Shown one piece after another: positions 1 to 5,078 of a DNA stretch of 6,350 nt. The translations under genes and the position numbers were made by a program. The notes beneath the pieces were generated by a model. That model saw only the letters and a list, made by a program, of their open reading frames with translations. It had not been told where the DNA came from and did not search any database. The stretch comes from a bacterium (GTDB lineage Bacteria > Patescibacteriota > Minisyncoccia > Minisyncoccales > JAGMAB01), in NCBI GenBank assembly GCA_030643665.1, contig DAOWKS010000028.1, positions 1 through 6,350 of the forward strand, in the 5' to 3' direction. The number at the start of each line of letters is the position of its first letter. Positions within the stretch are counted from its first letter, which is position 1.

Positions 1-1068
1 AAATCCTTCCGTGTATGGTTCTCTTATATCGTCTCTGTTAAAAATTGGCTTATTTTTCCATGCGCAGATTATTGCTTCGTGGCTTCTTTGCCAAAAATTT
101 AATGAGGCTACATTTTTATTTGTATAATGCCAAATAATCCACCGTTTATTGATTGGAATTTCAACAGAAAGATAAGCAAGTATTTCGCTGAAACCATAAA
201 TAAACATTGTTCCTGTAGGATTCATTACGCGAATTGATTCATTTATCCATTCTTTACACCAAGAAACATATTCATTTAATTCTCGTTTATCGTGATTATT
301 GCCAAAATCTTTTCCGATATTGTAAGGAGGGTCGCAAATAATTACATCGCAACTATCACTCGGTAATTTTTTTAATTCCTTAATCGCATCGCCACAAATA
401 ATTTTATTTATTGGCAAAATATCATATTGTTTTATTTCTTTTTGTGGCAATAATTCCGTTGCTTGCAATTCTTCCTCATTTTTTATTACATCAATGACTA
501 TACCTTGTATGGTAAGTCCCTCACCTCTTTTTATAATAATCGGTTCTACACTTTTATTTGCTGGCTGTAATCTAATATGCTCTCGTTCTCTGTAAAATTT
601 TTTGAGCGTTGCTTCATGATTATCTATTAAAGCAACGACTTTTTGTCCATTTTCTGCAACACTTTGTTGTTTAACCAAAATTATATCGCCATCATTTATA
701 TTTTCGTCAATCATGCTATTGCCAATTACTCGCAGAGCATAAAATTCACCAGAGCGAGGAAGTTTTTTTTGTGGTACAGCAATTGTTTCTTTGTCTTGTA
801 TTGCTTCAATCGGTTGCCCGGCGGATATAATACCCAAGAGAGGGATATTAATCATTTTCTCGTTTTCGTAAAGAGCAATTGATCTCGGTTTGTTGTATTG
901 TTTTTCCAAAAGTCCCAAATCCTGTAATTTTTTTACATGGAAATGGGCGGTTGAAACCGAAGCAAGCTTAAATTTTTTGCGTATTTCTTCAAGAGAGGAG
1001 GAATATCCTTTTTTCTTATGATATAAGGATATAAAATCTAAAACTTGTTTTTGTCTTTTAGTTAACAT
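1..1068 (-). CDS. lexA: LexA repressor fused to site-specific DNA methyltransferase (C-terminus beyond the window)
   Basis: The 356 codons visible contain no stop, and an in-frame TAA seven codons upstream of ATG 1068 fixes the start. Residues 1-65 form a LexA winged HTH. Residues about 74-200 form an S24 peptidase domain with cleavage site Ala83-Gly84 (GIISAGQP), nucleophile Ser118 (GNSM) and general base Lys156 (EATLKKF). E. coli LexA has A84-G85, S119 and K156 in 202 residues, so this half looks complete and active. After a linker (about 200-218) an N6/N4 amino-methyltransferase begins: GDAIKEL, catalytic DPPYN at 246-250, then a FIYG strand near 289. DPPY coming first suggests the beta class (N6_N4_Mtase type), with target-recognition region and SAM-binding FxGxG expected downstream, outside the window. 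RecA-stimulated self-cleavage would separate the DNA-binding head from the peptidase-methyltransferase part; that consequence is inferred. No Shine-Dalgarno is seen. Confidence 0.93.
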   Translation of the reverse strand, partial: MLTKRQKQVLDFISLYHKKKGYSSSLEEIRKKFKLASVSTAHFHVKKLQDLGLLEKQYNKPRSIALYENEKMINIPLLGIISAGQPIEAIQDKETIAVPQKKLPRSGEFYALRVIGNSMIDENINDGDIILVKQQSVAENGQKVVALIDNHEATLKKFYREREHIRLQPANKSVEPIIIKRGEGLTIQGIVIDVIKNEEELQATELLPQKEIKQYDILPINKIICGDAIKELKKLPSDSCDVIICDPPYNIGKDFGNNHDKRELNEYVSWCKEWINESIRVMNPTGTMFIYGFSEILAYLSVEIPINKRWIIWHYTNKNVASLNFWQRSHEAIICAWKNKPIFNRDDIREPYTEGF

Positions 1069-1073
1069 ATTGT

Positions 1074-1102
1074 TTGACTTTACTTTTTATTAACTCTATA
1101 CT
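1074..1102 (+). promoter_or_regulatory. Candidate rightward promoter opposing the LexA promoter
   Basis: TTGACT (1074-1079) and TATACT (1097-1102) are separated by exactly 17 bp, each 5 of 6 to consensus. The -10 is the left arm of the 15-bp palindrome. Transcription from about 1109 would reach the intrinsic terminator ending at 1264. Confidence 0.35.
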
Positions 1103-1111
1103 TATAGTATA
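1097..1111. promoter_or_regulatory. Perfect 15-bp palindrome, probable LexA-fusion operator
   Basis: TATACT-TAT-AGTATA is a perfect inverted repeat with 6-bp arms and a 3-bp centre, ending 28 bp upstream of the LexA-methyltransferase start codon. It overlaps the -10 element of the leftward promoter and contains the -10 of a rightward one, the expected place for an autorepressing LexA site. It does not match the E. coli or Bacillus SOS-box consensus, so assignment rests on symmetry and position only. Confidence 0.5.
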
Positions 1112-1137
1112 ATAGAAAGAAAATAGAAAGTCCACAA
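1109..1137 (-). promoter_or_regulatory. Promoter of the LexA-methyltransferase gene
   Basis: Read on the minus strand, TTGTGG (1137-1132) is followed by a 17-bp spacer and TATTAT (1114-1109, 5 of 6 to TATAAT). A start near 1102 would give a leader of about 34 nt. The -10 overlaps the palindrome at 1097-1111, and a DnaA-box sequence lies 4 bp upstream of the -35. Confidence 0.45.
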
Positions 1138-1141
1138 GTAG

Positions 1142-1150
1142 TTATCCACA
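1142..1150 (+). promoter_or_regulatory. DnaA box (TTATCCACA)
   Basis: This is an exact match to the high-affinity DnaA box, just upstream of the leftward -35 element. The surrounding 18 bases (1134-1151) match 4219-4236 at 16 positions, so it is part of a longer shared element. A single box does not make an origin. Confidence 0.5.
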
Positions 1151-1238
1151 GTTAACTAAAAATAATGGAATTCAGTAATTATATTATTTAATAACTAAAT
1201 ATAGAAAATGATTAAAAATTACTTAAAAGATACAAATT

Positions 1239-1264
1239 ATTGCCTAAAAACAAGGCAATTTTTT
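1239..1264 (+). terminator. Intrinsic terminator in the divergent intergenic region
   Basis: A perfect 7-bp stem ATTGCCT / AGGCAAT with a 7-nt A-rich loop is followed by a run of six T. The T-run is on the plus-strand side only, so it acts on rightward transcription. Confidence 0.6.
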
Positions 1265-1316
1265 AATTATAATTTTTATACAGGCAATCTCTTTTACTAA
1301 AAAAGTAATATACTGC

Positions 1317-1356
1317 TTGACAAGCTAAATTCGTTTTGCTATATATATAATATAAT
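1317..1356 (+). promoter_or_regulatory. Strong promoter for the wHTH/HEPN gene cluster
   Basis: A perfect TTGACA (1317-1322), a 17-bp spacer and TATATA (1340-1345) are seen, with further TATAAT hexamers at 1346 and 1351. The start codon of the first gene lies about 80 nt downstream. The leader contains GTTTAAC (1361-1367) and its inverse GTTAAAC (1414-1420), which could pair or bind a regulator. No Shine-Dalgarno precedes ATG 1433. Confidence 0.6.
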
Positions 1357-1432
1357 CAGAGTTTAACTGCTTTGACGCAAAAGGTCGCATATCATATTAT
1401 TTAATTATTAAAAGTTAAACGACTATAAATCT

Positions 1433-1771
1433 ATGAGTAAATCTCAAAAAATCGTCGAACAAATAAAGCTTTTATTAAATGAGCTTATTGTTTTGGCTGG
1501 TGAAAAACCAAACTCAAAATCTAACACCAAAAATAAAGTTGCAAGTACTACGCGAAAAGGGGCGGCTGGTGCTCTTGCCATGCTAATTGAAGAAGGATTT
1601 TTTGACTCCCCCAAAAAAATTTCGGTAGTAATGAAAAAATTAAAAGAGATTGGCAGATATTATCCTCAAACGACTGTCGCAATGAACCTGTTAAATCTTA
1701 CGAAAAGAAGAACATTTAATCGACTGGAAGATAAGGGGACAAAAAATTGGCTTTATGTATTAAGAAAATAA
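1433..1771 (+). CDS. Small basic protein with predicted C-terminal winged-HTH domain, unknown function
   Basis: Not assigned to a named family. The 112-residue product has an N-terminal helical segment (about 1-25, leucine/isoleucine-rich, possibly a coiled coil) and a lysine/serine linker (about 26-40). A compact C-terminal region (about 41-112) starts with KGAAGALAML and ends in a Trp-Leu-Tyr-Val strand, consistent with a winged helix fold: helix, helix, recognition helix near TTVAMNLLNL, then a wing. That fold call is a reading of hydrophobic pattern and charge, not a homology match. It is the first gene of a plus-strand cluster, 13 nt before a second small protein of the same layout, and likely cotranscribed with the HEPN-like gene. 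There is no Shine-Dalgarno. DNA binding is inferred only. Confidence 0.7.
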   Translation: MSKSQKIVEQIKLLLNELIVLAGEKPNSKSNTKNKVASTTRKGAAGALAMLIEEGFFDSPKKISVVMKKLKEIGRYYPQTTVAMNLLNLTKRRTFNRLEDKGTKNWLYVLRK

Positions 1772-1784
1772 TTTAATCAATAAT

Positions 1785-2180
1785 ATGACTAACAAAAATC
1801 TAACAGAAATCATAAAGAGAATAGAAAAATTAGAAGAAGCTATATTTGGTGGCGGAAAAAACAAAAAGAAACTTTCTAAAGTTTCAGCGCGTAATATTGA
1901 TTTCTCTATTAACGAGAGGGTATTTGTTAAAAGATATATTTTAGGTAAAAGCGGACCTAAAAGATTTACTCTTTTACTTGCTTATTTCGTAAAGGGGGAT
2001 ATTGATAAGAGTTTTAAATTAAGTGAGATTAAAAAACGCTGGGAGAAAAAATTAGCAGCAAAGAATATGCTCGGGAAATTCAATATGTTTTATCCAAATG
2101 ACGCAAAAACTCATGGCTGGATTGATTCTAAGGAATACGGGAAATACAATCTAACAAATGAATGGAAAAATGTTTTATGA
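1785..2180 (+). CDS. Small basic protein with predicted winged-HTH domain, unknown function
   Basis: Not assigned to a named family. The 131-residue product repeats the layout of its upstream neighbour: an N-terminal amphipathic helix (about 4-21, with IIKRIEKLEEAIF heptad spacing), a Gly/Lys linker, and a C-terminal domain (about 45-131). In that domain FTLLLAYFVKG, LSEIKKRWEKK and a Gly-Trp-Ile ... Tyr-Gly-Lys-Tyr-Asn-Leu wing-like hairpin suggest a winged helix. The same layout in adjacent genes suggests paralogues or two subunits that pair through their N-terminal helices (inference). Its last codons overlap the next gene as ATGA (2177-2180), a common sign of translational coupling, so its product is likely made in step with the HEPN-like protein. 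Confidence 0.7.
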   Translation: MTNKNLTEIIKRIEKLEEAIFGGGKNKKKLSKVSARNIDFSINERVFVKRYILGKSGPKRFTLLLAYFVKGDIDKSFKLSEIKKRWEKKLAAKNMLGKFNMFYPNDAKTHGWIDSKEYGKYNLTNEWKNVL

Positions 2181-2962
2181 AATCAGAAAACCAGATAGAA
2201 AATCTGCTAAAACAAAAATTTGAGGCGAAAAGAGTTTCGTCTGTTGTTCGATATTTTATGTCCGGCACCCAGAAATTTGAGCAGGGCGACTGGGAGATTT
2301 CTTTATTAAAGGCAGGTAAATTTATTGAAGCGGTTATTAAAATGTTGTGGGTTTATGCAGGCAAGTTGCTTCCACTAAAACAAAAAGATTTTAAGGCAGG
2401 AGTTTTCGCTCAAAAAATTATAGACCAAGTCAATACTACTGAAATTTTAGAAGACGGCGTCCGGCTTGAAATTCCACGAGCAAGTATTTTTGTTTATGAT
2501 ATTACATCAAATCGTGGTGGTAGACACGATTCTGATGAAATTGTTCCAAACGAAATGGACGCCTCAACGATTTTACCGATATGTTCTTGGATTTTGGCTG
2601 AGCTTGTAAGGTTTGCAACAAAAAAATCTATTGATATTGAAGAAGCTAAAAAAATCATTAGTTCCTTAATTGAACGCAAATATGCTATTTTTGAAGAAAT
2701 TGATGATCGTGTATATGTTAATCATAAAAAATTCAAAAGCGTTAATGAATGTGGTTTACTTATTTTATATAAAGTTTATCCCAACAGAATTGCCAAAAAT
2801 AAATTCACGGATTGTTTGAAACAGCATAATTTTAAACAATCTGCAATTAAACTTGAAAGGTTGTCAAACTATATTGATGTTGATGTATATGGTAATATAT
2901 TATTGCGTGCGACAGGAAGACAGAAAGCAGAAGAGATTTTAAATAAGAGAAAAATCTGCTAA
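2177..2962 (+). CDS. HEPN/Abi-like protein with C-terminal winged-HTH-like region
   Basis: I chose ATG 2177 (261 residues) because it overlaps the upstream stop as ATGA; ATG 2162 would add five residues and is the alternative. The N-terminal half is alpha-helical and holds a polar cluster SNRGGRHDSDEIVPN, followed by an amphipathic helix (MDASTILPICSWILAELVRF). A basic Arg-x3-His in a loop between long helices is what HEPN-superfamily and abortive-infection C-terminal (Abi_C-like) proteins show, where an R-x4-6-H motif cleaves RNA. Here R and H are separated by three residues, so nuclease activity is uncertain. The last 80 residues (SVNECGLLILY onward) resemble a winged HTH, as in the two preceding small proteins. 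Together with those genes it suggests a toxin or phage-defence unit. The family is recognised by pattern only; the function is inferred. Confidence 0.65.
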   Translation: MKSENQIENLLKQKFEAKRVSSVVRYFMSGTQKFEQGDWEISLLKAGKFIEAVIKMLWVYAGKLLPLKQKDFKAGVFAQKIIDQVNTTEILEDGVRLEIPRASIFVYDITSNRGGRHDSDEIVPNEMDASTILPICSWILAELVRFATKKSIDIEEAKKIISSLIERKYAIFEEIDDRVYVNHKKFKSVNECGLLILYKVYPNRIAKNKFTDCLKQHNFKQSAIKLERLSNYIDVDVYGNILLRATGRQKAEEILNKRKIC

Positions 2963-3063
2963 AAAAATCTTGGCGAAATCCAAACAGATAGGCAAAAAGA
3001 AAAAAATTACAAACACAATTGCAAATTGCGTAAATAATAACAGTAATTTCTAATACTAATCTT

Positions 3064-3420
3064 ATGAACAATAAAGAAAATGACGCTATTTTATCAATCA
3101 CATCAGACGGTAAAAAGGGTGAAATTAAAATCAAGACCCCGCCTGGTTCATTTTTAAAAACAAACTCAACGAAAGCTTATATGAAAAATATAAAACAAGA
3201 AACAACTGGAGGTGATATTATGCACGATTCTAAAGATTTAACTCAAATTGGTGGTAGTCAAACCGCAAAAAATAAAGGTAAAATTACGAACAGAGTTGAG
3301 AATGGCAAATTATACCAAGAAAATGTTAATCAATCAGCAGAAAATAAAGGCGAGATAGTGAATGAAGTAAAAAAAACTAAAAATTCCATTTATCATCACT
3401 ATTATAGCAATTGGAGCTGA
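3064..3420 (+). CDS. Small repeat-containing protein, probably frameshifted before a membrane tail
   Basis: Unrecognised. The frame is open from 3034 to 3418, far longer than chance in such AT-rich DNA. ATG 3064 gives 118 residues, but a perfect Shine-Dalgarno (GGAGGTGAT, 3208-3216) sits 7 nt before the in-frame ATG 3220, which is likely a real start of a shorter product beginning MHDSKDL. Two copies of a 12-residue repeat, SQTAKNKGKITN and NQSAENKGEIVN, lie just before the C-terminus. The end as read (KNSIYHHYYSNWS) looks out of frame. Removing one A from the A8 run at 3369-3376 continues the protein into a hydrophobic segment ending at 3478. With that tail it would be a soluble beta-rich or disordered head anchored in the membrane by its C-terminus. 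It lies 101 nt after the HEPN-like gene and may belong to the same cluster. Confidence 0.6.
   Translation: MNNKENDAILSITSDGKKGEIKIKTPPGSFLKTNSTKAYMKNIKQETTGGDIMHDSKDLTQIGGSQTAKNKGKITNRVENGKLYQENVNQSAENKGEIVNEVKKTKNSIYHHYYSNWS
3208..3216 (+). promoter_or_regulatory. Perfect Shine-Dalgarno for an internal start at 3220
   Basis: GGAGGTGAT is complementary to the usual 16S 3' end, and the GGAGG core is 7 nt before ATG 3220. It is the only strong Shine-Dalgarno seen before a start codon in this window, which argues that 3220 rather than 3064 is used, or that both are. Confidence 0.6.
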
Positions 3421-3478
3421 TTTAATTACTTATTATTTTCTCGGACATCATATCTGGGAATTATTTTTTAACAAATAA
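3371..3478 (+). other. +1-frame hydrophobic tail of the 3064-3420 protein
   Basis: In the +1 frame, immediately after a TAA at 3368-3370, an open stretch encodes KKLKIPFIITIIIAIGADL followed by ITYYFLGHHIWELFFNK and stop TAA 3476-3478. It has a typical transmembrane helix of about 20 residues behind a lysine stop-transfer patch, but no start codon. A single-base change in the preceding A8 run joins it to the upstream protein. This is a frameshift in the genome, a sequencing error, or slippage on the A-run; sequence alone cannot decide. Confidence 0.65.
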
Positions 3479-3541
3479 TGAGTTTTGGCTTAGAGTATTT
3501 ATCTTCAACTCTCTACCACTCGCAAAAACAGAAAAAAATAA

Positions 3542-3573
3542 GTTCTAACTTTTTTCAATAAACACCACAAAAA
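3542..3573 (+). repeat. Direct repeat, left copy, before the deaminase gene
   Basis: These 32 bases match 4194-4225 at 29 positions, and all three differences are C/T exchanges. The copy lies 64 nt after the stop at 3478; its partner lies 74 nt after the deaminase stop. Read in the same frame both copies contain SNFFQ, so they may be decayed coding remnants or a shared 3' element. Confidence 0.65.
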
Positions 3574-3587
3574 AGCCGATTTTTAAG

Positions 3588-3617
3588 CAAGTTTTAATGA
3601 GGTGCGTTTAAAACTTG
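3588..3617. repeat. Inverted repeat upstream of the deaminase
   Basis: CAAGTTTTAA and TTAAAACTTG form perfect 10-bp arms around a 10-nt loop. There is no T-run on either side, so it is not a standard terminator; it could be an operator or a weak 3' hairpin. The rest of the gene-free stretch 3479-3673 holds the left direct repeat and AT-rich sequence in which I see no convincing promoter. Confidence 0.4.
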
Positions 3618-3673
3618 TTATATTCAATTTATAAGTACAAAATTATTTAAAGATAAAATATTCTTCTCTCATT

Positions 3674-4120
3674 ATGATTCATCCAAATAAAGAAATTATG
3701 CAAAGAGCAATTAATTTAGCAAAAGAAAAACATAAAGAAGGCGGACACGCGGTTGCAGCAATAATTGTAAAAGATGATGAAATTATTGCTGAAGCATTTA
3801 CTACAGTTAATAGGGACCATGATCCAACATGTCACGCGGAAATCAATGCAATAAAACTTGCTGCAAAAAAATTGAATTCTGAAAAATTAGAAAATTGTTT
3901 TCTTTATTCAACTTTTGAACCTTGTCCCATGTGTACATCAGCTGCAATTTGGGCAAGAATGAAAGGAATAATTTATGGTGCAAGCATGGATGATGAAACT
4001 GAAAAATGTCCTCAAAGAATAAAAATTAATTGCTCCAAAGTAATTGAAAAAGGAACTCCAAAACTTGAACTTTATCCAGAATTCATGAGAGAAGAATGTA
4101 AAAAATTATTATTTCTATGA
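3674..4120 (+). CDS. Nucleoside/guanine deaminase-like protein (cytidine deaminase superfamily)
   Basis: The 148-residue product is a complete zinc-dependent deaminase. His54-Ala-Glu56 gives one zinc ligand and the catalytic proton shuttle, and Pro83-Cys84-Pro-Met-Cys87 gives the other two ligands. The preceding HDPTCHAE, the LYSTFEPCPMC strand-loop and the IWARMKGIIYG segment resemble bacterial guanine deaminases and related nucleoside deaminases more than TadA. The N-terminal GGHAVAAIIVKDDEII replaces the P-x-GAVIV typical of TadA. The likely role is hydrolytic deamination of a purine or pyrimidine base or nucleoside in the cytosol, for salvage; substrate is not determined. It stands alone on the plus strand, 195 nt after the preceding frame, flanked by a 32-bp direct repeat. 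No Shine-Dalgarno precedes the ATG. The stop TGA is normal, although the frame stays open after it until 4304. Confidence 0.9.
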   Translation: MIHPNKEIMQRAINLAKEKHKEGGHAVAAIIVKDDEIIAEAFTTVNRDHDPTCHAEINAIKLAAKKLNSEKLENCFLYSTFEPCPMCTSAAIWARMKGIIYGASMDDETEKCPQRIKINCSKVIEKGTPKLELYPEFMREECKKLLFL

Positions 4121-4193
4121 ACGCTCAAAACCAAACTCTTCGGAATTTTTGCCCGCGAACTATCAGTTAATATCAGAATTTTGTTGATAAAAG

Positions 4194-4225
4194 GTTCTAA
4201 CTTTTTCCAACAAACACTACAAAAA
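4194..4225 (+). repeat. Direct repeat, right copy, after the deaminase gene
   Basis: Partner of 3542-3573 (29 of 32 identical, offset 652 bp). Here the repeat runs straight into a DnaA box and then the promoter of the next gene, features that the left copy lacks. Confidence 0.65.
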
Positions 4226-4226
4226 G

Positions 4227-4235
4227 TTATCCACA
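4227..4235 (+). promoter_or_regulatory. DnaA box (TTATCCACA)
   Basis: Exact DnaA-box match, 22 bp before the -10 of the membrane-protein promoter. The 12-mer AGTTATCCACAG is identical to that at 1140-1151, and both copies lie beside a promoter. This could give DnaA-linked transcription control; an origin is not indicated. Confidence 0.5.
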
Positions 4236-4254
4236 GGGATATTTTTTTGTTTTT

Positions 4255-4263
4255 TGGTATAAT
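4255..4263 (+). promoter_or_regulatory. Extended -10 promoter of the membrane-protein gene
   Basis: TGG-TATAAT is a perfect -10 with a TGn extension; no clear -35 is seen 17 bp upstream. A start near 4270 would give a leader of about 60 nt to ATG 4329. Confidence 0.5.
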
Positions 4264-4328
4264 AATACAATCTTTAATAAAAGATAAAAGGTCGAGAGGA
4301 AATTAAAATTAAGAAAAATTAAACAAAT

Positions 4329-5009
4329 ATGATTACAGATTGGAGTTCAATAACACTTTTAGCCCTGCAAGATGCTTGGCAGGGATTTTTAACTTTTATT
4401 CCTGTCTTACTCGGAGCCATAATTGTTTTTGTTATTGGCTGGATTATTAGCATTGGCGTAGGCAGAGTAATAGCTGAAATTTTGAACCGATTAAAGTTTA
4501 ATAAGCTATTTGAAAGAACCGGCTGGTCAGAAGCGTTAACCAAAGCTGAATTAAAAGTTACGCCTTCAAACTTTATCGGGGCGATTTGTAAATGGATTTT
4601 AGTCATTGTCTTTTTACTGGCATCGGTTGAGATTTTAGGATTTGTTCAATTCGCTGATTTTCTCAAGAGCGTGATTGGCTGGCTTCCTAATTTAGTGGTA
4701 GCTATAGCTATTTTCGTGGTGGCTATAATTATTGCTGATATTTTGGAGAAAATCGTCAAAGCCGCAATCAAAAGGATTGAAATAAAATACGCTGAATTTT
4801 TAGGAATAGTAGTTCGCTGGGCAGTTTATATTTTTGCCGGTTTGGCTGTTTTGCTTCAATTAGGAGTTACACCAAGTATTATTAATACATTGGTAATTGG
4901 TTTGGTTGGCACGATTGCTTTGGCATTGGGCTTATCTTTTGGCTTGGGCGGAAAAGATGCGGCTGCCAAATTAATAGAGGAGATAAGAGGGAAAATTTCA
5001 GAAAGGTAA
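4329..5009 (+). CDS. Small integral membrane protein of the mechanosensitive-channel TM-helix type
   Basis: The 226-residue product has five predicted membrane segments at about 19-46, 83-106, 113-139, 157-179 and 183-207. Segments 1 and 3 both start with a Trp/Leu-Pro helix that continues into a basic cytoplasmic stretch, and the last one reads IALALGLSFGLGGKDAAAKL. This is the glycine/alanine-rich pore-helix pattern of MscS relatives and of the conserved TM-helix repeat (PF05552 type). The protein stops 16 residues after that motif, so the cytoplasmic MscS beta domain and vestibule are missing. It belongs to the short class of such proteins rather than to true MscS. A role in relieving osmotic stress or forming a small pore is inferred from family only. 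It is preceded by an extended -10 promoter and followed by the 23S promoter region; no Shine-Dalgarno is seen. Confidence 0.8.
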   Translation: MITDWSSITLLALQDAWQGFLTFIPVLLGAIIVFVIGWIISIGVGRVIAEILNRLKFNKLFERTGWSEALTKAELKVTPSNFIGAICKWILVIVFLLASVEILGFVQFADFLKSVIGWLPNLVVAIAIFVVAIIIADILEKIVKAAIKRIEIKYAEFLGIVVRWAVYIFAGLAVLLQLGVTPSIINTLVIGLVGTIALALGLSFGLGGKDAAAKLIEEIRGKISER

Positions 5010-5020
5010 ATTATTAAATC

Positions 5021-5048
5021 TAATACTTGACAAGTAATACTTGACAAA
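5021..5048 (+). repeat. Tandem 14-bp repeat containing two TTGACA boxes
   Basis: TAATACTTGACAAG is followed directly by TAATACTTGACAAA (13 of 14 identical). Only the second TTGACA has a -10 at proper distance, so the first is a duplicated -35 that could help recruit polymerase or mark a recent duplication. Confidence 0.7.
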
Positions 5049-5068
5049 GCTTTTTGGTTTGTTAAAAT
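5041..5068 (+). promoter_or_regulatory. Probable 23S rRNA promoter
   Basis: TTGACA (5041-5046), a 16-bp spacer and TAAAAT (5063-5068, 5 of 6). This is the best promoter between the membrane-protein gene and the 23S gene and would give a leader of about 210 nt. A weaker alternative, TTGAAA 5209 with TATATC 5231, lies past the terminator-like hairpin. Confidence 0.55.
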
Positions 5069-5078
5069 TAAAGTAGGT

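Larger units (their letters stand above)
1109..1264 (+). ncRNA. Candidate small RNA between divergent genes
   Basis: An intrinsic terminator facing right lies between two divergent genes, where no plus-strand gene precedes it, so some short rightward transcript is implied. The best promoter upstream (TTGACT, 17 bp, TATACT) would give an RNA of about 155 nt. Its only ATG-started frame is an 8-codon peptide at 1164. The RNA is inferred from promoter plus terminator; no known RNA family is recognised. Confidence 0.3.

Noticed and set aside
643..882. Plus-strand open frame of 79 codons
   Set aside because: It lies opposite the LexA domain, whose motifs are all in the minus-strand frame; no family resemblance and no start signals.
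1069..1432. Replication origin around the DnaA box in an AT-rich intergenic region
   Set aside because: Only one exact box is present, with no cluster, no dnaA or dnaN neighbour, and promoters explain the AT-rich stretches.
2494..3134. Minus-strand open frames opposite the HEPN-like and repeat proteins
   Set aside because: They overlap better supported plus-strand genes in a coupled cluster and have no promoter or recognisable domain.
3478..3561. 27-codon frame overlapping the preceding stop as TAATG
   Set aside because: Too short, no recognisable features, and its end lies in the 32-bp repeat; likely chance.
4118..4306. Readthrough of the deaminase TGA (open for 61 codons after it), hinting that UGA may be a sense codon
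   Set aside because: The deaminase is already full length, TGG is the codon used for its tryptophan, TGA also ends the 1785-2180 gene as a typical ATGA overlap, and the extension crosses a promoter and DnaA box.
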